DNA from: G020354085 sp964629975 | GTDB lineage: Bacteria > Pseudomonadota > Gammaproteobacteria > Acidiferrobacterales > Sulfurifustaceae | DNA length: 11,810 bases | Reading direction: 5' to 3' | Assembly (NCBI GenBank): GCA_964629975.1 | Contig: CAZVUN010000095.1 | Coordinates: 1-11,810 of the forward strand | Shown here: one piece after another, positions 7,187 through 11,810 of the stretch | Layout of the letters: each line of letters opens with the position of its first letter | Position numbering within the stretch: position 1 is the first letter of the stretch | Translations under genes and position numbers: made by a program | The notes under the pieces: model-generated | What the model was told of the DNA's origin: nothing | Databases searched by the model: none | The model's input: only the letters and a program-made list of their open reading frames with translations

Positions 7187-7203
7187 CGCGGCGGACGTCA
7201 GCG
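7181..7203. terminator. Hairpin shared by the convergent channel and cbbR stops
   Basis: CGCTGACG (7181-7188) and CGTCAGCG (7196-7203) are perfect complements around a 7-base loop. The left arm holds the TGA of the channel gene and the right arm, read on the minus strand, holds the TGA of cbbR. The two genes are only 11 bases apart. There is no T run on either side, so this may be a bidirectional pause or a rho-assisted end rather than an intrinsic terminator. Confidence 0.45.
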
Positions 7204-8163
7204 ACGCCGAGGCCCCGGGACGCGCGATTGGCTTGCGGCGCGTGAGTGCGGTTTGCCCGCTGCCGGCACGAGAAGCGCCCGCGCCTCTTTGAGCACGAAC
7301 CTCTTGAACGCCTCGGCGGCAGCGGACAGCCTCTTGCTCTTGCGATGCACCACGAACCAGTGGCGCATGATGGGGAACTCCGCGATGTCGAGCACCACCA
7401 GGCGCTTCAGCGCCAGTTCCTGATCGATGGTGGCGCGTGACAGCAGTCCGAGGCCGAGACCGGCCTGCACCGACTGCTTGATGGCCTCGTTCGAACCCAC
7501 CTCCATGCCGGTCCTAAGTTGCATGCCGCGCTCGTTGAAAAAGCGTTCCATGGCGATGCGGGTGCCGGAGCCGGGCTCGCGCACCAGAAAGGTTTCTTGC
7601 TGGATGCGTGCCAGGGGGATGTGTCTCTTGCCGGCGAGCGGGTGATCGGGCGGTGCCACGATCACGAGCGGATTGTCCATGAACGGCTCGGCATCGACAT
7701 CGGCATCCGCGGGTGGTTGGCCCATGATGACGAGGTCGACGGTGTTCTCGGCGAGCTGGCGCAGTAGCGTTCCGCGGTTGGTGACATCGAGCGTCACGGT
7801 CACATCCGGGTAGCGGCGCGAGAAGGTGCCGAGCAGGGTGGGGATGAAGTAGTTGGCGGTCGTGGCCACGGAGATGCGCAGTCGCCCGCCGCTCAGCCCC
7901 TTGATCCGGTTCAGAACCGCTTCCAGCTCGTCGAGCTGCTGGGTGATGGTGCGCGCGTAACCAAGCACCTCCTGTCCCGCCTCGGTCAGGTGAATGCGCT
8001 TGCCGAGCTGCTCGAAGAGCGCAGTGCCCATGCTTTCCTCGAGCTGCTTTACCTGCATGGAAACAGCCGGTTGTGTGAGGTGCAGCTCAGCGGCCGCGCG
8101 CGTGTAGCTCAGGTGCCGGGCAACCGACTCGAACACCTTGAGCTGACGTAGGGTCAGGTGCAC
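7198..8163 (-). CDS. cbbR: CbbR, LysR-type activator of the RuBisCO operon
   Basis: This 321-residue protein is read leftwards from a GTG at 8163. The start MHLTLRQLKVFESVARHLSY is the usual CbbR N-terminus. A winged helix-turn-helix covers about 18-41 with TRAAAELHLTQPAVSMQVKQ, followed by the linker helix and a periplasmic-binding-protein-like effector domain from about residue 92. CbbR proteins bind T-N11-A sites between cbbR and the divergent cbb operon. Their DNA bending responds to metabolites such as ribulose bisphosphate, phosphoenolpyruvate or NADPH; which one acts here is not visible. The divergent position 188 bases from cbbL on the opposite strand is the classical arrangement. The Arg/Ser-rich C-terminal tail (HSRAASQSRVPGPRRR) is probably disordered. 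Confidence 0.96.
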   Translation of the reverse strand: MHLTLRQLKVFESVARHLSYTRAAAELHLTQPAVSMQVKQLEESMGTALFEQLGKRIHLTEAGQEVLGYARTITQQLDELEAVLNRIKGLSGGRLRISVATTANYFIPTLLGTFSRRYPDVTVTLDVTNRGTLLRQLAENTVDLVIMGQPPADADVDAEPFMDNPLVIVAPPDHPLAGKRHIPLARIQQETFLVREPGSGTRIAMERFFNERGMQLRTGMEVGSNEAIKQSVQAGLGLGLLSRATIDQELALKRLVVLDIAEFPIMRHWFVVHRKSKRLSAAAEAFKRFVLKEARALLVPAAGKPHSRAASQSRVPGPRRR

Positions 8164-8201
8164 AGTAAGCGACCCCGCGGGATAACCATAAGCACTCGCT
8201 T

Positions 8202-8231
8202 ATTATAATAATTAAAAACTGTGAATGTCAT
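8202..8231 (-). promoter_or_regulatory. cbbR promoter
   Basis: On the minus strand ATGACA (plus positions 8226-8231) and TATAAT (plus 8202-8207) are separated by 18 bases, 11 of 12 consensus positions for sigma70. Transcription would start near 8195 and leave a leader of about 30 bases before the GTG at 8163. The -10 box belongs to the 12-bp palindrome TTATTATAATAA (8200-8211), which gives the opposite strand a TATAAT too. Confidence 0.65.
8204..8209 (+). promoter_or_regulatory. Possible -10 box of the cbbLS promoter
   Basis: TATAAT lies on the plus strand inside the palindrome TTATTATAATAA. The sequence 17 bases upstream (8181-8186, GATAAC) does not resemble a -35 and overlaps the left half of the operator. 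A good -10 with no -35 is what an activator-dependent promoter shows, which fits CbbR control. If used, the cbbL leader would be about 135 bases. A start further right, near TTATAG at 8238-8243, cannot be excluded. Confidence 0.4.
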
Positions 8232-8264
8232 TTATGGTTATAGACGGGTAGTGTGTGCGTCCAT

Positions 8265-8308
8265 TACCGGGACGGTTGCCCCCGGTAGCGCTGCAAGAAG
8301 CGGCTTTT
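8265..8308 (+). promoter_or_regulatory. Two hairpins in the cbbL leader
   Basis: TACCGGG (8265-8271) pairs with CCCGGTA (8281-8287) around a 9-base loop. Immediately after it GCTGC (8290-8294) pairs with GCGGC (8300-8304), followed by TTTT (8305-8308). The pair could stabilise the 5' end of the abundant RuBisCO message or act as a weak attenuator. The second stem is only 5 bp with a G-U pair, so this is tentative. Confidence 0.35.
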
Positions 8309-8351
8309 CCGGGGCAGCCAGGCCGATACCAAATTTCAACGAGGAGGCGAC

Positions 8352-9782
8352 ATGAGCCAAGCCAAAGTGAAGACCTACAAAGCCGGCGTCAAAGAGTACC
8401 GCGAGACCTACTGGATGCCCGACTACAAGCCGCTGGATACCGACATCCTGGCGTGCTTCAAGATCACCCCGCAGGCCGGCGTGCCGCGTGAAGAGGCCGC
8501 CGCCGCGGTGGCCGCCGAGTCGTCCACCGGCACCTGGACCACGGTGTGGACTGACCTGCTGACCGACCTCGACTACTACAAGGGCCGTGCCTACCGCATC
8601 GAAGACGTACCGGGCGACGACACCTGCTTCTACGCCTTCGTCGCCTACCCGATCGACCTGTTCGAAGAGGGCTCGGTGGTCAACGTGTTCACCTCGCTGG
8701 TCGGCAACGTGTTCGGCTTCAAGGCGATCCGCGCGCTGCGCCTCGAGGACGTGCGCTTCCCGATCGCCTATGTGAAGACCTGCGGCGGCCCGCCGAATGG
8801 TATCCAGGTCGAGCGCGACATCATGAACAAATATGGCCGTCCGCTGCTCGGCTGCACCATCAAGCCCAAGCTCGGCCTCAGTGCCAAGAACTACGGCCGC
8901 GCCGTGTACGAGTGCCTCAGAGGCGGTCTCGACTTCACCAAGGACGACGAGAACGTCAACAGCCAGCCCTTCATGCGTTGGCGCCAGCGCTTCGACTTCG
9001 TCATGGAAGCCATTCACAAGGCCGAGAAGGAAACCGGCGAGCGCAAGGGCCATTACCTCAACGTCACCGCGCCGACCCCGGAAGAGATGTACAAGCGTGC
9101 CGAGTACGCCAAGGAAATCGGCGCACCGATCATCATGCACGACTACATCACCGGCGGCTTCTGCGCCAACACGGGCCTGGCCAACTGGTGCCGCGACAAC
9201 GGCATGCTGCTGCACATCCACCGCGCCATGCACGCCGTGCTCGACCGCAACCCGCACCACGGCATCCACTTCCGCGTGCTGACCAAGATCCTGCGCCTCT
9301 CGGGCGGCGATCACCTGCACACCGGCACGGTGGTCGGCAAGCTCGAGGGCGACCGTGCCTCCACCCTCGGCTGGATCGACCTGCTGCGCGAGAAGTACAT
9401 CAAGGAGGACCGCTCGCGCGGCATCTTCTTCGATCAGGACTGGGGTTCCATGCCGGGCGCCTTCGCCGTGGCCTCCGGCGGCATCCACGTGTGGCACATG
9501 CCGGCACTGGTGACGATCTTCGGCGACGACGCCGTGCTGCAATTCGGTGGCGGCACGCTGGGACACCCGTGGGGCAACGCTGCGGGTGCCGCGGCCAATC
9601 GCGTCGCGCTCGAGGCCTGCGTGGAAGCGCGTAACCAGGGCATCGCCATCGAGAAGGAAGGCAAGGCCATCCTGGAGAAGGCCGCCAAGTCGAGCCCGGA
9701 GCTCAAGATCGCCATGGAAACGTGGAAGGAGATCAAGTTCGAGTTCGACACCGTCGACAAGCTGGACGTGGCGCACAAGTAA
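8352..9782 (+). CDS. cbbL: RuBisCO form I large subunit
   Basis: This 476-residue catalytic subunit carboxylates ribulose 1,5-bisphosphate to two 3-phosphoglycerates in a cytoplasmic L8S8 complex. GAGGAGG (8341-8347) precedes the ATG. All key residues are visible: E56 and N119 from the neighbouring subunit, K171 in TIKPKLG, the carbamylation lysine in GGLDFTKDDE (K197, with metal ligands D199 and E200), H290 in HIHRAMHAV, loop-6 K330 in TVVGKLEG, and GGGTLGHPWGN for phosphate binding. Sequence style and the downstream cbbS-cbbQ-cbbO order point to the form IA, non-carboxysomal (IAq) group; no csoS gene is present here. The divergent cbbR indicates CbbR control. The 170-base gap to cbbS is unusually long because a repeat element occupies it. 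Confidence 0.98.
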   Translation: MSQAKVKTYKAGVKEYRETYWMPDYKPLDTDILACFKITPQAGVPREEAAAAVAAESSTGTWTTVWTDLLTDLDYYKGRAYRIEDVPGDDTCFYAFVAYPIDLFEEGSVVNVFTSLVGNVFGFKAIRALRLEDVRFPIAYVKTCGGPPNGIQVERDIMNKYGRPLLGCTIKPKLGLSAKNYGRAVYECLRGGLDFTKDDENVNSQPFMRWRQRFDFVMEAIHKAEKETGERKGHYLNVTAPTPEEMYKRAEYAKEIGAPIIMHDYITGGFCANTGLANWCRDNGMLLHIHRAMHAVLDRNPHHGIHFRVLTKILRLSGGDHLHTGTVVGKLEGDRASTLGWIDLLREKYIKEDRSRGIFFDQDWGSMPGAFAVASGGIHVWHMPALVTIFGDDAVLQFGGGTLGHPWGNAAGAAANRVALEACVEARNQGIAIEKEGKAILEKAAKSSPELKIAMETWKEIKFEFDTVDKLDVAHK

Positions 9783-9792
9783 GAAGGGCCGC

Positions 9793-9932
9793 GAACCGCC
9801 AAGGACGCCAAGGACGCCAAGATTGTTCAGTTGTCCTTGGATGTTCGAGGCGCGTCAGAACTTAACGATTACTGAAACTGTCATCGCGCTTTAACCCGGA
9901 TTCCTTGGCGTTCATGGCGTCCTTGGCGGTTC
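9793..9932. repeat. Inverted-repeat element, copy 2 (cbbL-cbbS spacer)
   Basis: The left arm (9793-9821) begins GAACCGCCAAGGACGCCAAG and carries three CGCCAAGGA-like units. The right arm (9904-9932) is complementary at 27 of 29 positions. The 82-base interior has no open reading frame of note but holds GTCCTTGGATGTTCGAGGCG near 9833-9852, which resembles a decayed right arm, so the copy may be composite. It starts 10 bases after the cbbL stop and ends 8 bases before the cbbS Shine-Dalgarno (AGGAG, 9941-9945). In the message it would form a long stem between the two RuBisCO cistrons. Confidence 0.9.
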
Positions 9933-9952
9933 ATGAGATTAGGAGTTAAACA

Positions 9953-10309
9953 ATGAGCGAAATGCAGGACTACAAGTCGAGCCTGAGCGATGTCGCCAGC
10001 CGCAAGTTCGAGACCTTCTCCTACCTGCCGGCGATGGACAAGGAGGAGATACGCAAGCAGGTCGAGTACATCGTCAAGCGCGGCTGGAACCCGGCGATCG
10101 AGCACACCGAACCGGAAAACTCGTTCGACCATTACTGGTACATGTGGAAACTGCCGATGTTCGGCGAGACCAACGTCGACAAGATCCTCGCCGAGGCCGA
10201 GGCCTGTCACAAGGCGCACCCGAACAATCACGTGCGCCTGATCGGCTACGACAACTTGAAGCAGTCGCAGGGCGCCGCGATGGTGATCTACCGCGGCAAG
10301 ATGAAATAG
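9953..10309 (+). CDS. cbbS: RuBisCO form I small subunit
   Basis: This 118-residue subunit caps the L8 core of RuBisCO and is needed for full activity. Conserved segments are ETFSYLP (20-26), the GWNPAIEH region (44-51), YWYMWKLPMFG (61-71) and HPNNHVRLIGYDN (89-101). Its size fits proteobacterial form IA small subunits, and it lacks the long beta A-beta B loop of plant proteins. AGGAG at 9941-9945 with 7-base spacing supports the ATG. It follows cbbL across a repeat element rather than the usual short gap and is followed by a strong terminator, so cbbLS forms the main transcript. Confidence 0.98.
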   Translation: MSEMQDYKSSLSDVASRKFETFSYLPAMDKEEIRKQVEYIVKRGWNPAIEHTEPENSFDHYWYMWKLPMFGETNVDKILAEAEACHKAHPNNHVRLIGYDNLKQSQGAAMVIYRGKMK

Positions 10310-10335
10310 GCACTTCCGGCATCGGGGAAGTTCGG

Positions 10336-10373
10336 GCCCCTGTCCGGAAGACCGGACAGGGGCTTTTGTTTTC
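10336..10373 (+). terminator. Strong intrinsic terminator/attenuator between cbbS and cbbQ
   Basis: GCCCCTGTCCGG (10336-10347) and CCGGACAGGGGC (10352-10363) form a perfect 12-bp stem with an AAGA loop, followed by TTTTGTTTT. It lies between cbbS and cbbQ on the same strand with no evident promoter after it. It should therefore let only a fraction of polymerases continue, giving much more RuBisCO than its activase. Confidence 0.93.
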
Positions 10374-10395
10374 CGGAATTGATGAGGTCACGACC

Positions 10396-11229
10396 ATGAG
10401 CAAGACCAGCGCAGCAACAAGGACCGAGGCGACGGAAGTGTCCCAGTACCTGGTGACGCAGGAACCGTACTACCGTCCGGTTTCCAATGAAGTCGAGCTG
10501 TACGAGGCCGCCTACAGCGTGCGCATGCCGGTGATGTTGAAGGGCCCGACCGGCTGCGGCAAGTCGCGCTTCGTGGAATACATGGCCTGGAAGCTCGGCA
10601 AGCCGCTCATCACCGTGGCCTGCAACGAGGACATGACCGCGAGCGATCTGGTCGGCCGCTACCTGCTCGATGCCTCCGGCACGAAGTGGCACGACGGCCC
10701 GCTCACCGTGGCGGCGCGCATCGGCGCCATCTGCTACCTCGACGAGGTGGTCGAGGCACGCCAGGACACCACGGTCGTGATCCATCCGCTCACCGACCAC
10801 CGCCGCCAGCTGCCGCTCGACAAGAAGGGCGAGCTGGTCAACTGCCATCCGGACTTTCAGCTGGTGATCTCGTACAACCCGGGCTACCAGAGCCTGATGA
10901 AGGATCTCAAGCAGTCCACCAAGCAGCGCTTCGGGGCCATCGACTTCGACTATCCCGAGGCGGAGGTGGAGAGCGAGATCATCATGCACGAGACCGGGGT
11001 CGACAAGGCCACTGCCGAGAAGCTGGTGCAGATCGCGCACCGCGCGCGCAACCTCAAGGGTCACGGCCTCGACGAGGGCATCTCGACCCGCCTGCTCGCC
11101 TATGCCGGCGCACTGATCGCCAAGGGCATCGCGCCCCGGGCCGCCTGCCAGATGACGCTGGTGCGGCCGATCACCGACGACCCGGACATGCGCGACACGC
11201 TCGACGCGGCGATCAATACCTATTTCTGA
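10396..11229 (+). CDS. cbbQ: CbbQ, AAA+ ATPase of the RuBisCO activase
   Basis: This 277-residue MoxR-type AAA+ ATPase forms hexamers that, with the VWA protein CbbO, remodel inhibited RuBisCO and release tight-binding sugar phosphates. The Walker A is GPTGCGKS (50-57), the Walker B ICYLDEV (112-118) with D116 and E117, the sensor-1 asparagine lies in SYNPG (N161), and a candidate arginine finger is R178 in TKQRFG. The ATG at 10396 gives a normal CbbQ length. TGAGG at 10383-10387 is the likely ribosome binding site. It sits downstream of an attenuator and upstream of cbbO, from which it is separated by an inverted-repeat-bounded gene instead of the usual short spacer. The type fits the CbbQ1/O1 partner of form IA enzymes. 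Confidence 0.96.
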   Translation: MSKTSAATRTEATEVSQYLVTQEPYYRPVSNEVELYEAAYSVRMPVMLKGPTGCGKSRFVEYMAWKLGKPLITVACNEDMTASDLVGRYLLDASGTKWHDGPLTVAARIGAICYLDEVVEARQDTTVVIHPLTDHRRQLPLDKKGELVNCHPDFQLVISYNPGYQSLMKDLKQSTKQRFGAIDFDYPEAEVESEIIMHETGVDKATAEKLVQIAHRARNLKGHGLDEGISTRLLAYAGALIAKGIAPRAACQMTLVRPITDDPDMRDTLDAAINTYF

Positions 11230-11231
11230 TT

Positions 11232-11261
11232 TTGAACCGCCAAGACGCCAAGAACGCCAAG
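11232..11261 (+). repeat. Left terminal inverted repeat of the GxxExxY unit
   Basis: This 30-base arm has three CGCCAAG units spaced 8 and 9 bases apart. Sequence immediately inside (AGGAAGG, 11260-11266) serves as the ribosome binding site of the enclosed gene, at 5 bases from its ATG. Confidence 0.85.
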
Positions 11262-11271
11262 GAAGGCAAGA

Positions 11272-11670
11272 ATGGATGCGAAAGCAGAACCGCATAAGGA
11301 GCTGGATGAACTGGCGAGCACAGTGATCGGCGCGGCCATTGAAGTACACCGGCATCTCGGACCCGGTTACCTTGAGAGTGTGTATGAGGAAGCGTTGGCA
11401 GTTGAGTTGTCGCAGCGGAAGATCGAATATCGGAGACAACATCCAGTGTCCGTGGAATACAAAGGCCAGGCGGTTGGAGAAGGAAAAATTGATTTATTGG
11501 TCGGTGACCAGCTGGTTGTTGAGTTGAAGGCAGTGGAGGCATTACTGCCAGTGCATAAGGCGCAGCTGATCTCGTATCTCAAGGCGAGCAGACTGCATCT
11601 GGGTCTGCTGATCAATTTCAATGTACCGGTGCTACGAGATGGCATCCAACGCGTCGCTTATACGATTTGA
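11272..11670 (+). CDS. GxxExxY protein, PD-(D/E)XK nuclease-like
   Basis: This 132-residue protein contains the family motif in GPGYLESVYEEAL (G32, E35, Y38). It also has a PD-(D/E)XK-type core, GKIDLLVGDQLVVELKAV, with D74, E84 and K86 in the right spacing, and a conserved downstream glutamine-tyrosine segment KAQLISYLK (Q98, Y102). This is the small family called GxxExxY protein or PDDEXK_3. Its cellular role is not established; a DNA nuclease activity is predicted from the fold only. All catalytic positions are intact, so it is not a decayed remnant. The gene has lower GC than cbbQ and cbbO and lies wholly inside an inverted repeat that also supplies its ribosome binding site. The context therefore suggests a selfish element gene rather than a carbon-fixation function. 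Confidence 0.93.
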   Translation: MDAKAEPHKELDELASTVIGAAIEVHRHLGPGYLESVYEEALAVELSQRKIEYRRQHPVSVEYKGQAVGEGKIDLLVGDQLVVELKAVEALLPVHKAQLISYLKASRLHLGLLINFNVPVLRDGIQRVAYTI

Positions 11671-11674
11671 TTTT

Positions 11675-11704
11675 CTTGGCGTCCTTGGCGCCTTGGCGGT
11701 TCAA
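11675..11704 (-). repeat. Right terminal inverted repeat of the GxxExxY unit
   Basis: CTTGGCGTCCTTGGCGCCTT followed by GGCGGTTCAA complements the left end at 28 of 30 positions. It begins 5 bases after the gene's stop codon. The cbbO ribosome binding site AAGAAGGA (11703-11710) starts at its last bases. Confidence 0.85.
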
Positions 11705-11715
11705 GAAGGAATCAT

Positions 11716-11810
11716 ATGAGTGTTGACCTCAAGGAATACCACGCCCAGCTCGACGGGCTCGACCCGCATGTCCGCGCCACGCTCGAGGCGAGCTTCCATG
11801 AGGCGGCGCG
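11716..11810 (+). CDS. cbbO: CbbO, VWA-domain activase subunit, N-terminal 31 codons only
   Basis: The frame opens at ATG 11716, after AAGAAGGA (11703-11710), and runs off the right edge. The visible start MSVDLKEYHAQLDGLDPHVR resembles the N-terminal region of CbbO, the large von Willebrand factor A protein that recruits the CbbQ hexamer to RuBisCO. Position after cbbQ is decisive, since cbbO almost always follows cbbQ in this operon type. The MIDAS motif and VWA domain lie beyond the window, so integrity cannot be judged. Confidence 0.85.
   Translation, partial: MSVDLKEYHAQLDGLDPHVRATLEASFHEAA

Larger units (their letters stand above)
8182..8241. promoter_or_regulatory. Candidate CbbR operator: 10-bp inverted repeat and T-N11-A sites
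   Basis: ATAACCATAA (8182-8191) and TTATGGTTAT (8232-8241) are perfect reverse complements with centres exactly 50 bp apart, close to five helical turns. Between them lie two matches to the published CbbR form TNA-N7-TNA: TTATAATAATTAA (8203-8215) and TGAATGTCATTTA (8222-8234). The second overlaps the right half of the inverted repeat. The 60-bp block overlaps both divergent promoters, so it is a natural place for CbbR to activate cbbL and repress its own gene. Which of these sequences CbbR really uses is an inference. Confidence 0.6.
11232..11704. mobile_element. Inverted-repeat-bounded unit carrying a GxxExxY nuclease-like gene (copy 3)
   Basis: The ends TTGAACCGCCAAGACGCCAA... (11232-11261) and its complement (11675-11704) match at 28 of 30 positions. 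They enclose exactly one gene with its ribosome binding site. The arm is the same as in the two gene-less copies at 61-146 and 9793-9932. The unit starts 3 bases after the cbbQ stop and ends 11 bases before cbbO, so it separates two genes that usually lie close together. GC content drops inside: 30 of 60 bases in 11401-11460 against 44 of 60 in 11041-11100 of cbbQ. No target-site duplication is apparent. No transposase of known type is encoded, so mobility is inferred from structure and composition. Confidence 0.65.

Noticed and set aside
8238..9776. 512-codon minus-strand frame opposite cbbL
   Set aside because: It mirrors a strongly conserved RuBisCO gene and shows no recognisable domain; it is a codon-bias artefact.
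9793..9932. CRISPR-like array because of repeated CGCCAAGGA units
   Set aside because: The units are 9 bases with 0-4 base linkers and occur as inverted arms; there are no unique spacers of 25-40 bases and no cas genes.
11272..11670. Toxin-antitoxin or restriction system
   Set aside because: Only one small gene is present, with no methylase or antitoxin partner inside the repeats; the PD-(D/E)XK core alone does not support such a call.
8352..11810. Carboxysome-type (cso) RuBisCO operon
   Set aside because: cbbLS is followed by cbbQ and cbbO, and no csoS2 or shell gene is seen.

Overview
The window looks like part of the chromosome of a GC-rich chemolithoautotrophic proteobacterium, most likely a sulfur-oxidising gammaproteobacterium. 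The evidence is a run of Calvin-cycle and lower-glycolysis genes, then a divergent LysR regulator next to form I RuBisCO (cbbL, cbbS) followed by cbbQ and the start of cbbO. This order is typical of the non-carboxysomal form IA (IAq) type. No carboxysome gene is visible. The taxonomic placement is an inference from family resemblance, not a computed result.

Layout, left to right. (1) 1-3965, plus strand: the 3' end of a probable gap, then pgk, pyk and a class II fba of the Calvin-cycle type, closed by a clear intrinsic terminator at 4029-4058. (2) 4092-7186, plus strand: an intercalated non-Cbb block. It holds a CPCC-type small cysteine-rich protein, an EthD/dimeric alpha-beta barrel protein with its own -10 box, a four-helix membrane protein of the DUF6394 type, and, 10 bases later, a two-TM potassium-channel-like protein with two cytoplasmic RCK/TrkA-N domains. 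(3) 7198-8163, minus strand: cbbR, converging on the channel gene through a hairpin that contains both stop codons. (4) 8164-8351: a divergent cbbR/cbbL control region with overlapping promoters built on a 12-bp AT palindrome and flanked by a perfect 10-bp inverted repeat. (5) 8352-11810, plus strand: cbbL, cbbS, a strong terminator/attenuator, cbbQ, a small PD-(D/E)XK-type GxxExxY gene, and the first 31 codons of cbbO.

Functionally, cbbLS fixes CO2, and CbbQ (AAA+ ATPase) with CbbO forms the activase that removes inhibitory sugar phosphates from RuBisCO. Gap, Pgk and Fba carry 3-phosphoglycerate through the reductive and regenerative part of the cycle, and Pyk drains carbon towards pyruvate. 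CbbR senses metabolic state and switches on the cbbLS promoter.

The most interesting feature is a family of three inverted-repeat elements with the same terminal arm, GAACCGCCAAG plus iterated CGCCAAGGA-like units. They sit in the gap-pgk (61-146), cbbL-cbbS (9793-9932) and cbbQ-cbbO (11232-11704) spacers. Each begins 3-11 bases after a stop codon and ends just before the next gene's ribosome binding site. The third encloses a whole gene for a PD-(D/E)XK nuclease-like GxxExxY protein of lower GC, whose ribosome binding site lies in the repeat-rich left end. This looks like a minimal nuclease-carrying mobile or REP-like element with two gene-less relatives, lodged in the carbon-fixation operons.
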